From Orobanche coerulescens (lineage: Eukaryota; Streptophyta; Magnoliopsida; Lamiales; Orobanchaceae), in NCBI GenBank assembly GCA_033398695.1, contig CM065817.1, positions 68,436,001 through 68,500,000 of the forward strand: DNA of 64,000 bases, read 5' to 3'. A program made the translations under genes and the position numbers. Positions 1-11,552 of this stretch are shown one piece after another. The notes under the pieces are model-generated. The model was given only the letters and a program-made list of their open reading frames with translations. It was not told the origin of the DNA and searched no databases. The first letter of the stretch is position 1. Every line of letters starts with the position of its first letter.

Positions 1-421
1 TGATTGTTGAATACATCACTGTTGTATGATTATTGTACTTGTACTAGCATCGTTGTGTTAACCCTTCGGGGGTGAACATTTATTTATGTTCAGGATCCAG
101 GAGAGCGGGGAAATAACCACTGGAGTTGCATGACGACGAGGGTGCAGAGTGATGTTCTGGATGGGTTTATTGTCTGTTGATGGTTATTTTAATAAGTACT
201 CAAGTACGTCGTAATTTGTGATGTTTGTATTTCAGTGGTGTATTAATATTCTCCTTTTGGATATTTGTATTTTCGGTATTGAACCAGAACTGTCGTAATG
301 TATTTTCAGTGATTTCATAATTTGGTATCTGTCATTGTCTTTTCATTTATTTAGCCTTGTAAATTCTTATGTAAAGGATTTGCGGCGCTGTAATATTCCT
401 GAATATATCGGGGGTGTTACA
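1..421 (+). repeat. LTR-a: 3' end of a gypsy-type LTR, truncated by the window edge
   Basis: The segment ends in GGGGGTGTTACA at 421, the same terminus as the Gypsy-2 LTR (21789-21800) and, in reverse complement, the two solo LTRs. Copia-1 sequence starts abruptly at 422; the same stretch is uninterrupted in Copia-2 near 11318, so this LTR inserted into Copia-1. A GGCGCTGTAATATTCC block lies about 40 bp before the end and recurs in sLTR-2. No ORF is supported. Whether it is a solo LTR or part of a full element cannot be told. Confidence 0.75.
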
Positions 422-793
422 CCTCCGAGGCCGCTTGATACTCAGCCTAACAAGTGGAATCAGCAGTCGCGCTATGCTTGGCACTATGCCAAGATACTGC
501 TCCTCCATTAAGAGTACAGTGTAGCCAGAAGTAGACATAGAGTTGTTTTTCTGTCCTAGGAAGTCTGAGTCGGTGAAGCCTATCACATTCAGTTCTCCAC
601 CACCATACATAAGAACCAGATCTCTAGTCCTTCTAAAGTACTTGAGAACATTCTTAATGGCGGTCCAGTGTTCCCTACCTGGGTTTGCCTGAAACCTACT
701 TACCACGCTCCCATCATGCGCAATGTCAGGTCTCATACACAACAAGACATACACAAGTCTACCCATGGCTGAAGCATATGGTATATTACTCAT
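422..793 (-). pseudogene. Copia-1 end of reverse transcriptase and RNase H fragment
   Basis: The minus-strand translation contains the copia block IPYASAMGRLVY followed by RPDIAHDGSVVSRFQANPG, the region joining reverse transcriptase to RNase H, then TGFTDSDFLGQ, which holds the first RNase H aspartate. Near 470-490 the reading shifts out of the true frame, so the usual acidic AEY-type block is scrambled. The rest of RNase H is missing because LTR-a is inserted at 421/422. In the intact family this domain degrades the RNA strand during minus-strand DNA synthesis. It is non-functional here. Confidence 0.8.
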
Positions 794-1221
794 TTCCTTT
801 CATTGTTCCTCACTTTGAGGACATATCTTCAAGGTTAGTTTTATTCCATGTTGCATCGGAAGGAACCCTCTTTTAGAATCATCCATCTTAAATCGCTTTA
901 AGATCTTCTCTATATAGAGGGCTTGGGAAAGACCTACCATTCTCTTCGCTCTATCCCAGTAGAGTCGAATCCCAAGAATATAGGTTTCTTCTCCCACTTT
1001 CATGGAGAACCTACTCGAGAGCCAAGCTTTCACAGAAATGAGCATTCCCACATCATTTCCTATTAGTAGTATGTCATCTACATATAGTACTAAGATTGCG
1101 ATCTTGCTCCCACTAACCCTCTTGTATACACAAGGTTCCTCTTTATTTTGCACGAAGTCAAACTCTTTGATTGCCTCGTCAAAATGAAGGTCCCAACTAC
1201 GTGAAGCCTGCTATAATCCAT
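794..1221 (-). pseudogene. Copia-1 reverse transcriptase, C-terminal half only
   Basis: The protein contains EEPCVYKRVSGSKIAIL and the catalytic box YVDDILLIGND, then the thumb region ending QALYIEKILKRFKMDDSK. The N-terminal half of the domain, with the first catalytic aspartate (MDVK-type motif), is absent: at 1218-1221 the sequence jumps straight to the integrase-RT linker. Copia-2 has about 404 extra bases at this point (12101-12504). Copia-3 has the identical junction. The resulting product could not polymerise DNA. An additional frame break separates this part from RNase H. Confidence 0.85.
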
Positions 1222-1829
1222 TTTAATGGAGTCTACATCCACTATTGCTAGGTCATAGGTCGTGGGTCGGTCTCTCGGTTATCACCTGGAACCTCGTGGA
1301 GACCCAGTTCCTCCAAGTGCATAAAACCATACCTCTCAGGTAATTGATACACCTTACTAGACCTACAATGTGGTTGTACTTATGTTTCAGAAGGTTTGGT
1401 TCCAACTTCTTGTACAGGTGTTTCCTGAGGAGTTTCATTGTATTCTTCCAAAGAAATACTTCTACCTGCTCCACCTTCCTGAATGAACTCATCTTCCAGG
1501 AAGTGTGCTTGCAAAGCAACGATGATCTTTCGATCTTCGGGCATGTAGAATAGATAACCCATAGTCCCATATGGTAATCCAATGAAATGTCCCTTCACGG
1601 ACCTTGCTTCCAACTTCTCTGCCTTAGTCTTCTTGACATAGGCAGGACATCTCCAAACCCTAATATAATTAAGACTTGGTTTCCTGCCCTCCCACATCTC
1701 ATATGGAGTTTTAGGAACGGACTTGGAAGGACATCTGTTCAAGATGTAAGAAGCAGTCAAGAGCTCATAACCCCACAGGTAAATCGATAAGTCGGTGTAG
1801 CTAAGAATGGAACGAACCATGTCCAACAA
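1222..1829 (-). pseudogene. Copia-1 integrase C-terminus and IN-RT linker
   Basis: The minus-strand product includes ILNRCPSKSVPKTPYEMW and GRKPSLNYIRVWRCPAYV, the conserved copia integrase C-terminal (GKGY-type) region, followed by an acidic linker with SLEEYNETPQETPVQE. The linker runs into the deleted reverse transcriptase. A frame change around 1380-1580 means the two halves are read in different frames. Copia-2 (12510-13010) and Copia-3 (40260-40796) have the same segment, which anchors the family relationship. Confidence 0.8.
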
Positions 1830-2264
1830 GGTTCATTTCCTTCTTTTCGACACACCATTTAACTGAGGGGTTCCTGGATGTGTAAGTTGTGGCACTATTC
1901 CATGCTCCTTTAGGAACTCATCAAACTCAGTGCTCATATACTCGCCACTTCAGTCCGACCAAAGTTATTTGATATGATTACCAGTTTGTTTTTCGACTAG
2001 GGCCTTAAAATCCTAGAATTTCTCAAAGGCCTCGGATTTATGTTTCATTAAGTATACATAACCATACCTAGTATGATCATTCGTAAGCGTAATGAAATAC
2101 TGATATCCGTCACGTGCTGCTTCCAAAACACCACATACATCAGTATGGACTAATCCAAGTTTATCAGCGGCTCTTTCATACATCCCTGTGAAGGGGGACT
2201 TAGTCATTTTTCCTTTAAGGTAAGATTCACAAGTTGGAAAGGGATCTGATCCCAATGGACCCAT
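1830..2264 (-). pseudogene. Copia-1 integrase zinc-binding end and catalytic core, broken
   Basis: The readable part (2013-2264) holds a CESYLKGKMTKSPF segment, in which the second cysteine of the expected CxxC pair is replaced by tyrosine, then KLGLVHTDVCG (first catalytic aspartate of the DDE core) and THDHTRYG-type sequence around the beta strand that follows. The remainder toward 1830, where the second aspartate and glutamate should lie, is interrupted by stops and frameshifts. In the family this enzyme inserts the cDNA into chromosomes. It is inactive here. Confidence 0.75.
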
Positions 2265-2782
2265 GAGTTCATCCTTTTCTATTTTGTAAACCTTGGTCTG
2301 ACCAACATGACCAAGTCTAAGATATCATCTCAAAACTTGATTAGTTTCATCCCTATGATGCTTCCCAGTAATAGTATTCACAACGTCTTTGTTATTTAAG
2401 TTTAGATGATACAATCCATTTAACAATGTGACAGTGCCTACTAGTTTATTTCGAAAAATAAATTTTGCAGGAACCATCACCAATGAAAAATCAAATGCCT
2501 TTCTGATCCATGACCGGATTAGATATAATGTTCTTATGCCCCTTGGGCAACATTAGTAAAATGTCTAAAGTTAAAAACAAAGCCGGATTCCAAATCCAAT
2601 AGAAGTGATCCTATATTAGTTGTTGTGACATTATGCCTGCTTCCGATAGTAATCATCACTTCTCCAGCTCCAAGTTTCCTACTTTGTTCCAGATCCTGAT
2701 TCATGGTATAAATATGAGAACTAGCACCTGAATCCAGTATCCAAGAAGTAGAAAATACAATAGCAGAACAATTCATTTCCAA
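2265..2782 (-). pseudogene. Copia-1 protease and gag-pre-integrase region
   Basis: The block WILDSGASSHIYTMN contains an intact pepsin-like aspartic protease active site (DSG) at the start of the readable frame (2534-2782). The next conserved protein block is lost by frameshift near 2560, and 2265-2530 gives only broken gag-pre-integrase sequence. This protease would cleave the Gag-Pol polyprotein in the virus-like particle. Of the three copies in the family, this is the one with the DSG triad visibly unchanged, though the domain as a whole is broken. Confidence 0.75.
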
Positions 2783-2784
2783 AC

Positions 2785-3642
2785 CTAAAAGTTATGTACC
2801 TGAAGCACCATGAAGGATCGGACAGTCTCTTGCTCACCGAAATTGAGACATTCGTCTGACTTCACCTTCTTGCTCTTAGGAACCATTGGGTCTTTACCCT
2901 TACCCTTAAAGTCCTTGCTTCGTGTACCCATCTGCTTCTTGGTCTTTTTCTTCTTATTCTTTGACCTCTGAGATCCAGAAGAAATCACAAGAGCAGACTT
3001 CTTCATCCGCGGAGTCTTCCTCTGAGACTGAGCGGTTACAAGTCTGATCACCAACCCTGCTAAATTGCAAGCAATCTCATTGCAGTTGAAGTTCATAACA
3101 AACTGTGAGAAGGAATCAGGAATAAACTGCAGGATAAGGTCGGTCTGAGAGAAGCATGCATCCTAAAATCAAGAGCCTCCAATCTCTCGATCGTAGAAAT
3201 CATTTTGAGTATGTGGTCCCCAACTTTCTCTCCTTCCTTCATCCTGGCACCGACTGTGCTCACCATAAAGCTCGGTTAAGTGAGATAAAATTTGCATAAT
3301 AGAAGTTATTTTCTCATGAGCTCTCTGAAGCTCATTAGACATAGAGGCCATCATATAGCCACGGACTTTAATGTCATCCTTAACCCACTTTTCGTAGTTT
3401 TCAACTTCTTCCTGACTGGATCTGGTCCGCACCCGAGCCACCGGAATGTCCGTCTCCAAGCCGTATCCCAGAGCATCCATACTGAGGACTATCATCAGGT
3501 TGCGGAGCCAGTACACAAAGTTAGGCCCAATTAAGGTGTTCTTTTCGAGTAGTATAGCGAGTGAGTTCATTGACATTATTGAGAGTTTTATGTCTGCATA
3601 AAGTACACTAGATTTGATTAGGGACTCATTCAATTATGGTCA
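2785..3642 (-). pseudogene. Copia-1 gag (capsid-nucleocapsid), broken
   Basis: The N-terminal part (3169-3633) contains ILLEKNTLIGPNFVYWLRN and a MMASMSNELQRAHEK helix, matching gag of Copia-2 and Copia-3. The C-terminal part (2785-3096) is very lysine-rich, and where the CCHC zinc knuckle should lie it reads DECLNFGEQETVRSF: the second cysteine is phenylalanine and the rest is out of frame. Copia-2 and Copia-3 keep this knuckle intact. The upstream boundary is the sLTR-1 insertion, just before the expected gag start. Confidence 0.8.
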
Positions 3643-6073
3643 TGTAACACCCCAAATTAGGCGGATATTACAGTGTCGTGGACCCCCAACTGGGACCCAC
3701 CAGGCGAATGAAAATTAATGAATTAAATAATATAATTGTAGTACCGAACCACATTATATCATCAATTACTCCGATGAGGAGTTTCAAGTACAACACACCC
3801 AAGAAATACAGATACATGTATATTTTATATGAAGATAAAATATACAACACTGAATAAAATGAATATCCAAACGGAAATCTGCAGCGAAAATAAAAATGAA
3901 GAAACATGAATGACTGAGACTGGGGCCCCCTACTAGTATCACTGGGACTCCTCGCCGTCAACTTTCTCTTCCCGTGCCTTTGCCTTGCCATGACCTGAAA
4001 ACAACATCCCCCAACGGGGTCAGTTACACAGAACAACAATCCTCAAGAGTTGAACAAGCACAATCATTAAATATATATGACATGAAATCAAGCAGAAGAG
4101 GGGCATCATAGTACGCCCGTAATGGGACGTGCAAGTGCACAAGACGAGTGTCCGGACATACCCGTCCTTGTACCTAATTAGTCTCACAGAGGCACGTTAC
4201 CGTGTGCACAGTCCATTGTGTCGGTGAACCCTTCACATGACAATCGTGTGCCCGACTAAAAATTCCACACATAACCACCCGGCCACGCAATATAAACCCA
4301 GAAGGTCACAAGAACAAAAGTGACCATGATGAATATCAATGAGTAACAAATCGACAAGGGTCAAGAATGACTCACCGAGATGAAATAATAATGAAATGAA
4401 TGATAGCTCACTGAAATGAGTGGAACCGTCGTTCCTCGTGAATTGAATAATTAGTTTGATAATTACAAGTCTCGACATGAATAATATATCATGAATGAAT
4501 TATGAGTATGAATGAACAACAATGAAAGGAATGAATATCCTTTTAACCGAGTAAGAATTAACTTACACAAATACCGGTGATGAAATGTCCTCCCTCGAAC
4601 AAATGTCCTAAACGGGTAATATCGGTCGTTCGAACAACATAGAATAACATAATTACCATCAAATGCTCAATACACGTATCAAGCATCAATCACGACCAAC
4701 TCAAAGGTCGATACAACAATAACCAAACTCATTGGGACATTCTAACGAATACGTTGCCAACATACTTCCATTGGTTACAACCAACCCCAATTATATCGAA
4801 ACCAACCTCCAAATGAGTAATACAATCCAACAAAACACCTTCAATGATATCAATAATCCAATAGGAAATCACAACTCAAGGTTACGACAACTTTAAGCGG
4901 AAACCCCCCAAAATAACCAAAGTCAAACATCAAGGGTTCTTGAATAATTCTCCAAATATTCATCAAATCTAAAATATACACCAATAAATCCGTAGGAATA
5001 CATGTATCCAAGATAGATAATCCATATCTAATATATTCCATCATAATAGAAAGCTCACACGAAGAGATCGGAAGGAAAACACTCAAATCCCGAAATTCTA
5101 GATTCAAGAAATGTTTACCTTGATTTGGTGTGTTGGAGAGGATTAGATGATGAATCATCCGAACTAGAAGCTTGAAAATGATGATAGTTGAATGCAGCTC
5201 GAAGAACACTTCATGGAATGTCCAAAATCGCCCAAAACCAACGGGAGGAGGAAGAGATATGATGAAATGACGAAATGGGGCTAAACTGTCATATTTATAG
5301 TAAACCCAGTTTAGCGCGCGCTAGCTCCTGTGCTTAGCATGCGCTGGCGGGTTTACCGGGTAGTCCAGTACCCACTGCCTGCATCGTTAGCGTGCGTTAC
5401 ATACCTTGGTAGCATGCGCTAATGTCCCTTTTTAACGTGCGTTAACCTTGTGTTAGCGCGCGCTACCTGATGGTTGATGTCCATAATACTGGAGTCCAGA
5501 ACCTAATGTCCTCTGGTCAGATTGAGCCTTAGCGCGCGCTACCCGAATATCCCTTGCGTATGCTATACCCACTCCTAGCATGCACTACGAATTATTCCAT
5601 CTCAGTCTAGTACCCACTGGATTGTCTGTTCAAATACGCTAGCGCGCGCTGATGGATTCGGATAGCGTGCGCTACAAACACCATTAACGTACGTTACTCT
5701 AATCGCAGCATGCGCTATGCATCTCACCAATCTAGTCCAGTGCCTTCTGGATTGTCTGCCTGAACCACACTAGCGTGCGCTAATGCTGAAAGGTAGCGTG
5801 CCCTACCCGTACTCAATTAGCGCGCGCTAAATAGAGTACGTAGCATGCGCTACTCCTCACACACAGCCCACTACAAAGATGACAACGATGATATGCTCGG
5901 CCCGATTCTCCAATTAGGTTAAATGACGAATAATAACTGATACACGGTACAAATTACTCCGAAGGGTGAATACAATGAATGAATATGATTGATTAATGAC
6001 TAATACTGAGTGAAAAATTACTGAGTGACAATATACTGAATGACAATTAATGAATTTACAACCGGGTATTACA
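3643..6073 (-). mobile_element. sLTR-1: solo gypsy-type LTR (2431 bp) in minus orientation
   Basis: The segment starts TGTAACACCCC at 3643 and ends GGGTATTACA at 6073. It is flanked by GGTCA (3638-3642) and GGCCA (6074-6078), a 5-bp target duplication with one mismatch. Copia-1 sequence resumes on the right in the order seen uninterrupted in Copia-2 near 14890. There is no internal domain, PBS or PPT, so it is most simply a solo LTR left by LTR-LTR recombination. Orientation follows from the conserved terminus ...GGGGTGTTACA read on the minus strand. ORFs up to about 120 codons inside it show no recognisable domain. Confidence 0.85.
5310..5860 (-). promoter_or_regulatory. Array of palindromic GCGCGCGC-core motifs in sLTR-1
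   Basis: About fifteen variants of TTAGCGCGCGCTAA lie in 550 bp, with cores GCGCGCGC, GCATGCGC, GCGTGCGC and ACGTACGT, mostly flanked by TTA/TAA. On the minus strand the array ends just before a TATA-like CTATAAATA at 5291-5300, so it occupies the upstream promoter position. The same arrangement is seen in sLTR-2, Gypsy-2 and Copia-4. A role as transcription-factor binding array is inference. Confidence 0.6.
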
Positions 6074-7255
6074 GGCCAGAGTTTATAATTAAGGACTTTT
6101 ATATTCTTTTAACCCATCTCCTACTATTTTTATCGAAATAACACACTCTCATGTGAAATCTGAAAGTATTTGTTTGCTTTACTTCATAGTTGTGATCGAG
6201 TTCTTTATAAATTTTAATAGAGGGCAACCGAACAGGTTTCTAGTCTATTAATCTTCATAAAGTGGTGTCCAACACCAACCCATCTAATGGATGATTCGAT
6301 CTTCTTTTTCCCCTTGCTCACTCCCCTTAACCTATATGGTTTCTATAGTTCGCGAACAAGTTAAGTTTACACCATCGCCGCTTATCAGTTTCGCAATTGA
6401 ATCTTATCCGGCAACCTAGTAGGTTTCTAGGGATAAAATTTTCTCCAATTGAAGGCATCCAATGCACTCTCGAAATTTATCGACCCAACCCGAACGACTA
6501 CCTTGATAAGTCGGAATCATAGCACATCCGATTTGGGTTTCAATTTTCCAAGAGCTCGATGGAGGGAAGAAAAATCTTGAAACCTTTTAAACTTAATATT
6601 TTGACGTGGGAGAATTTTCATGATTAATATTACACTTTGCACATTACTTCATTTTAGCGCGTCTGTAGCATTCATACCATATGAATAAAACATACACAAC
6701 CTAGTTGATACCAACATGTAGTTCACGAACCATTCCTAGAACCAAAAATATCGTAATCTAATTACATGTCTCGAGTCTTGAATCTTCGTCCTCTCGAATG
6801 GATCTTCCTCCGGTCTTCGTCATTACATATAAATTTTACATTGAAAAATTGCAGCCTAGATACAAATATTTCTAGCAAAATAAATAGGCTCAAAACGGCC
6901 TTTACAACCCGATCGAAAAAAGATTCAAAAAACTAGGTCCATAAACTACATCACCATTCAAAAATAATGCAACCATTACATTAAAATAAATGGCAATATA
7001 GATTAATCTAAATATTGATCTAATCAACAAAATTTAATCCAACTTTTAGAATTAGTCTAATTAATTCGCATAACCATTAATTTTAATTTGTTTCGGACAA
7101 AATAAATATTTTATTAAATTAATTCCCTTAAAAATAAAATTACCATAATTATATTTTAGTCATAAATCCAATTTAATTTGTGGGAAATTAATTTACCGAA
7201 TGAAATATAAAAACGGAGCCGAAAATACAAGGCACGGGCCAAGCCCGCGGCCCGG
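6074..7255 (-). other. Copia-1 5' leader (untranslated)
   Basis: This stretch aligns by eye with the Copia-2 leader (14880-16000) and the Copia-3 leader (37265-38367), and no coding frame is supported in any of the three. Its right end holds a short GC-rich CGGGCCAAGCCCGCGGCCCGG segment, the counterpart of the longer GC-rich island in the other two. It then joins directly to mid-LTR sequence near 7255, so the primer-binding site and the distal end of the LTR are deleted in this copy. Confidence 0.65.
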
Positions 7256-8857
7256 CAAGAAGAAAAATAAAGAAGAAGAAGATGATGAAGTCTTGACAAC
7301 AATTCTCTCTCTTGGTTTTTTTATTGCCGTGAATGTCATCTTGCACAACCAAGAGTGTGACTTCAACCACCAAGGTGTAATTCTTCTTATTCCCTTTTCT
7401 TTATTTATTATTCTTTCCAAAAGAATAATATCACCAACTCTCACTTATTCCTTGGTCTTCCACCAATTAACGTGGAAAACTAAGACAAAGGAAACAAAAA
7501 CAAATGATGGGATCGACCATCTAGAAATACTGGAGGAATTCGGTCCGTTCGGACTCTCGTGTGTCCAAACAGATAAACTTCATTCTGTCCCGATGTATTT
7601 ATATCAATTAATTAATCCAATTAATTAATTATATCCAATACAAAATCATATAATTAATTTCTACAAGAAATAATTATATCTATGAATTAAATTAATCACC
7701 CAGTAATTTATTTAATTCATTAGGCCGTAAATTAATTTATCCAATAAATTAATTTAGACATCTAATGTCCCAAAATTAATTAGACATCCAATATCCAATA
7801 AATTAGATTTCTAATATCTAATGTTTATAAAGAGAGAATAAGCCCGATTTATTCTGTCGTCTATCCTAATGCGCGACTCGGTAGGTCCGTCTCAGTTAGC
7901 AATGGGAGGAACCAAAGAGTGATAGCACCACCGAGCCAGCCTGGCGGCCTATACTGTATCCTAACTGAGAACGAATGATGGGGATCATTCCAAAACCTTT
8001 CCGTCGTGAATACCAGTATACGTATAAACCCTTCTTTCAAATGTCCCGATCAAGTTATAGGGTCAGGGTCAGTCAAACCCTGTCTGTACTTGACGCTATG
8101 CATGAGTTAATGCAAATCGAGATCACTGAGCTCTCGTATATCCAATACAACTAGCTCTAATTCTTTGGCCAAATACTTATGATCTCATGTGTCAATAACT
8201 GCATAGGACATATACCCGTTCACTAACAGGAGAAAGAATCCTATCTTGGTATTTAGTAGAACCTGCTACTTGCCCGTCAAGATGCACGTCGAGGTTAACC
8301 CCCACCTTCCGGTTTTCTAGGTCGAACTACTATAATGAAAATCTTAACGTCACAAGCACATCCCTACTAAATCCTCAAGTCAAAGGTTCACGAATATCTA
8401 TCACAACCTTTCGATTCCGTCATTGACTGTCCCGGAGTGAAATTCGTGTGACGAATCGAGGATGAGTCGGTTCGAGTATACTAATCTAGTTAGCATACCT
8501 ATAATGTGTGCTCCCACTAACCATTAGTGATTTACAAGCACTCTTCAAGTCAAAGAACACGTCATACAAGTCTTCACATAAACTTAGCGCCCAATCAAGT
8601 TTCATCAACTTTCCAACCATTAAGTATTTGAGCCATATACCTTTCTAGTGCTTATCCCCTAATCCAATAAGGAGTGGAATGTTTTGATCTCAAATACATG
8701 GACTAGTTTCTATATATATTTACAAGTCAGTAATACTAGTGACTACCAGTAAATAAAGAAACATACATTTGCCTTTTTATAATGATTTATATAACAACAA
8801 GTACAGTGCCCTCACACTAATATTCTCTGAGTGGAATTCGAAGGCATACTCCTAACA
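7256..8857 (-). repeat. Copia-1 5' LTR remnant (its 3' end deleted)
   Basis: The right end reads ...GGCATACTCCTAACA at 8857, the reverse complement of the family LTR start TGTTAGGAGTATGCC. The body, including AT-rich ATTAATTTATT tracts (7600-7860), matches the Copia-2 LTRs. Compared with them the last few hundred bases before the PBS are missing at the left. A 142-codon plus-strand ORF at 7200-7628 crosses the leader/LTR join and has no homologous protein features, so it is not annotated as a gene. Confidence 0.75.
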
Positions 8858-9019
8858 TGTATACCTAGTGGGGACCGTTCGATTGGTAATAGTGAGGTGA
8901 CAGATCATCTTGTGAGAATCGGGAGCCGGGATTGGCCCTCTCTCATTGCCATTGATCTAAAAGGCGAGGATGTGATTCTCGGAGTTGATTGGTTAGATCA
9001 TCATGGTGCTATCATGAAC
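8858..9019 (+). pseudogene. Gypsy-1 pol fragment, protease C-terminus
   Basis: The plus-strand frame gives VTDHLVRIGSRDWPSLIAID and then EDVILGVDWLDHHGAIMN, the conserved C-terminal end of a Ty3/gypsy retropepsin (usual form VILGMDWL). It is bounded by the Copia-1 LTR on the left and Copia-2 on the right. With the 5-bp duplication counted once, the reading frame carries on in the fragment that starts at 18466, showing the two pieces were one gene before Copia-2 inserted. Upstream gag and the protease active site lie outside the window, beyond Copia-1. Confidence 0.8.
9015..9019. repeat. Target-site duplication GAACT, left copy (Copia-2)
   Basis: GAACT directly precedes the LTR at 9020 and is repeated exactly at 18466-18470 after the right LTR. 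Confidence 0.9.
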
Positions 9020-10981
9020 TTGTTGGGATTCGGTGCCTAAAACGAAGGCCCAGCGGAAGCGGTAAAACGAAAATTAATTCGATCCGAATCCCTACGAGGA
9101 TCGATCGAGCTACGTATATACGAATATATAAACGAAAAGCAAGAGTCGTAAAAAACTAACCCTCGAAGTCCGTTGATTAAATGGTAACCTTCTCTTGAGC
9201 TATTCCCCAAGCTCTTGAACGATCCAACGCCGAAAGCACCGCGTCTCTACTTGCCACGCGCCGGAGAAACGAACGGAATGACAACACCTTGCTATCCTCC
9301 GAGGATACGGCTAGAGCTAGGTGATGAAGCTATATATGTAAAGATTACTACACTCTAAGTGTTTTAATCTTACTCTCTCTTTATGTCTTGATATTTTTCT
9401 CTAAGAAAAACAAGAACAAGGTTGAAGAAGAAGATGACTAAAGAGAAAACAATTTTCTCTCTCTCTCTCAAACTCAATGATACGTAAATGCCAAGAATTA
9501 TATTAAGGATGAGAGATCAAAGTCTTGTATATATTCTTATTCAACCCACATGAAAACAAATACATATATCATGATTTGATTCCCCATATAATGTATATGA
9601 TACTTGTCCCCTCAATCACATGAGATTCCAAAACCATGATGGGGACAAGTCAATACACACACATGGTAATAAGTGGGGGGTTGGCCCATGCTAGAAAACG
9701 GTCGAGTTCGGTTCGTTTCGGACTCCCGTGAGTCCAAACAGATAAACTCCTATTCCGTTCCGATGTATTTATGTCGTTTAATTAATCCAATTAATTAAAC
9801 ATATCAAATACAAAATAACATAATTAATTTCTCCAATAAATAATTATATTCATGAATTAAATTAATCACCCAGTAATTTATTTAATTCATTAGGCGTAAA
9901 TCAATTTATCGATAAATCGATTTAAACATCCGATGTTCCAAAATTAGATATCCAATATCTAATATTCATAATGAGATAATTAGCTCGATTCATTCCGTTG
10001 TCAATCCCTAATGCGCGACTCGGTAGGTCCGTCTCGATCGGCAATGGGAGGAACCAAAGAGTAGTAGCACCACCTAGCCGGCTGGTGGCCTACACTGTAC
10101 CGGATCGAGAACGAATGATTGGGATCATTCAAGAACCATTCATCGTGAATACCGGTATACGTATAAACCCTTCTTTCAAATGTCCCGATCAAGTTATAGG
10201 GTCACGGTCGGTCAAACCATATACATGCTTGACGCTATGCATGCGTTAATGCAAATCGATATCATCGGTGTCGTGTATCTAATACAACTAGCTCCAATGC
10301 TTTGGCCAAAGACTTATGATCTCATTTGCCAATAACCGCATAGGACATATAACCCGCTCACTAACGGGAGAAAAATTCTATCTTGGTATTCGATAGGACT
10401 GCTACTTGCCGTCAAGATGCACGTCGAGTTGACCCCCGCCTTAGGTTTACGTGGTCGAACTACTCTAATGAAAATCTTGACGTCACAAGCACATCCCTAC
10501 TAAATCCTCAAGTCGAAGGTTCACGAATACCTATCACAACCTTTCGATTCCGTCATTGTGATCCGGAGTGAAATCCATGTGACGAATCGAGGGTGAGTCG
10601 GTTCGAGTATACTAATCGATTAGCATACCTATAACGTGTGCTCCCACTAACCATTAGTGTTCGAGGCACTCTCCATGTCAAAGAACACGTCATACAAGTC
10701 TTCACATAAACATAACGCCTACCAAGTTTCATCGACTTGCGAGCGATTAAGTATTTGAGCTATAACCTTTCCGAGGCCGACCCCTTATCAATAAGGAGTG
10801 GAACGTTTGCTCTCAAATACATGGACTAGTTTCTATATGTTTATTTACGAGTTAGGAATGCCAGTAACTACCGGTAAATAAAGAAACATTCATTTGCCTT
10901 ATATAAATGGTTTACATAATTACAAGTACAATGCCCTCACTCAACAACCTCTGAGTGGCATTCGAGGGCATACTCCTAACA
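9020..10981 (-). repeat. Copia-2 3' LTR (left copy)
   Basis: It starts TGTTGGGATTCGG and ends CATACTCCTAACA on the plus strand (TGTTAG...CCAACA on the element's strand). It matches the right copy almost throughout, apart from short clustered differences. It contains AT-rich tracts around 9780-9990 and no credible ORF. In the element's orientation it follows the PPT at 10982-10994. Confidence 0.92.
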
Positions 10982-10994
10982 ATCTCCCACTTGC
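10982..10994 (-). promoter_or_regulatory. Copia-2 polypurine tract
   Basis: The minus strand reads GCAAGTGGGAGAT immediately before the 3' LTR start TGTTAGG. The same tract precedes the Copia-3 3' LTR at 41854-41866. This purine-rich sequence primes plus-strand DNA synthesis in LTR retrotransposons. Confidence 0.85.
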
Positions 10995-10996
10995 AC

Positions 10997-11552
10997 TCAA
11001 TGCCACACACTATGGTATCTAATACCCATGTTCTCCAGATGACGCTCCAAGCTAGTCGGAGATAGTGGCTTGGTCAGTGGATCGGCGACGTTGTCGGCCG
11101 AGTCTACTCTATGCGGCCAATGTATCCCTTGCGAACAAATTCTCTTACGAGATGATACTTCCTCTCAATATGTTTGGTCTTTGTTGTGAAACCTCGGCTC
11201 CTTGGCACATGCTACGGCTCCGTCGTTGTCGCGATGCAGTAGACAGTGCTCGGCACATGGTATCATTTGAAGTTCTCCTAGAAACTTCTTAATCCGAGAA
11301 CCCTTCCTTGGAAGCCTCCGAGGCCGCTTGATACTCGGCTGACAGTGGAATCGGCGATCGCGCTTTGCTTGGCACTACGCCAAGATCTGCTCCTCCATTA
11401 AGAGTAAATATGTAGCAGTGGACATCGAGTCGTCCTTCGATCCTTGGAAGTCGAATCGGTGAATCCCACCACATCGATTCTCCACCGCCATACATTAGAA
11501 CCATATCTCTAGTCCTTCTTAAGTACTTGAGAACGTTCTTTCTGGCGATCAA
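10997..11552 (-). pseudogene. Copia-2 RNase H, broken
   Basis: The minus strand ends with RHLENMGIRYHSVW and a stop at 10997-10999, three bases from the PPT, the standard copia pol terminus. Upstream, LKYLRRTRDMVLMYGGGE and EYQAASEASKEGF identify the RNase H domain. Several one- or two-base deletions relative to Copia-1 and Copia-3 shift the frame between 11290 and 11480. Because many lie at sites where relatives have CAG or CTG, some may be sequence errors. Confidence 0.8.

Larger units (their letters stand above)
422..8857 (-). mobile_element. Copia-1: decayed Ty1/copia element (Angela/BARE-like), interrupted
   Basis: Read on the minus strand the order is 5' LTR remnant (7256-8857), leader (6074-7255), gag, protease, integrase, reverse transcriptase and RNase H, which is copia order. 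The 3' end is cut by LTR-a at 422 and the leader/gag boundary by sLTR-1 (3643-6073). Its LTR begins TGTTAGGAGTATGCC on the minus strand, as in Copia-2 and Copia-3, so all three are one family. It carries the same reverse transcriptase deletion as Copia-3 (junction 1218-1221). Every reading frame is broken. The right flank is Gypsy-1 pol; the left flank is outside the window. Confidence 0.85.

Noticed and set aside
3668..4039. 123-codon minus-strand ORF with hydrophobic stretches
   Set aside because: It lies wholly inside solo LTR sLTR-1 and has no domain or homolog that I recognise.
7200..7628. 142-codon plus-strand ORF
   Set aside because: It spans the deleted leader/LTR junction of Copia-1 and is antisense to the element.
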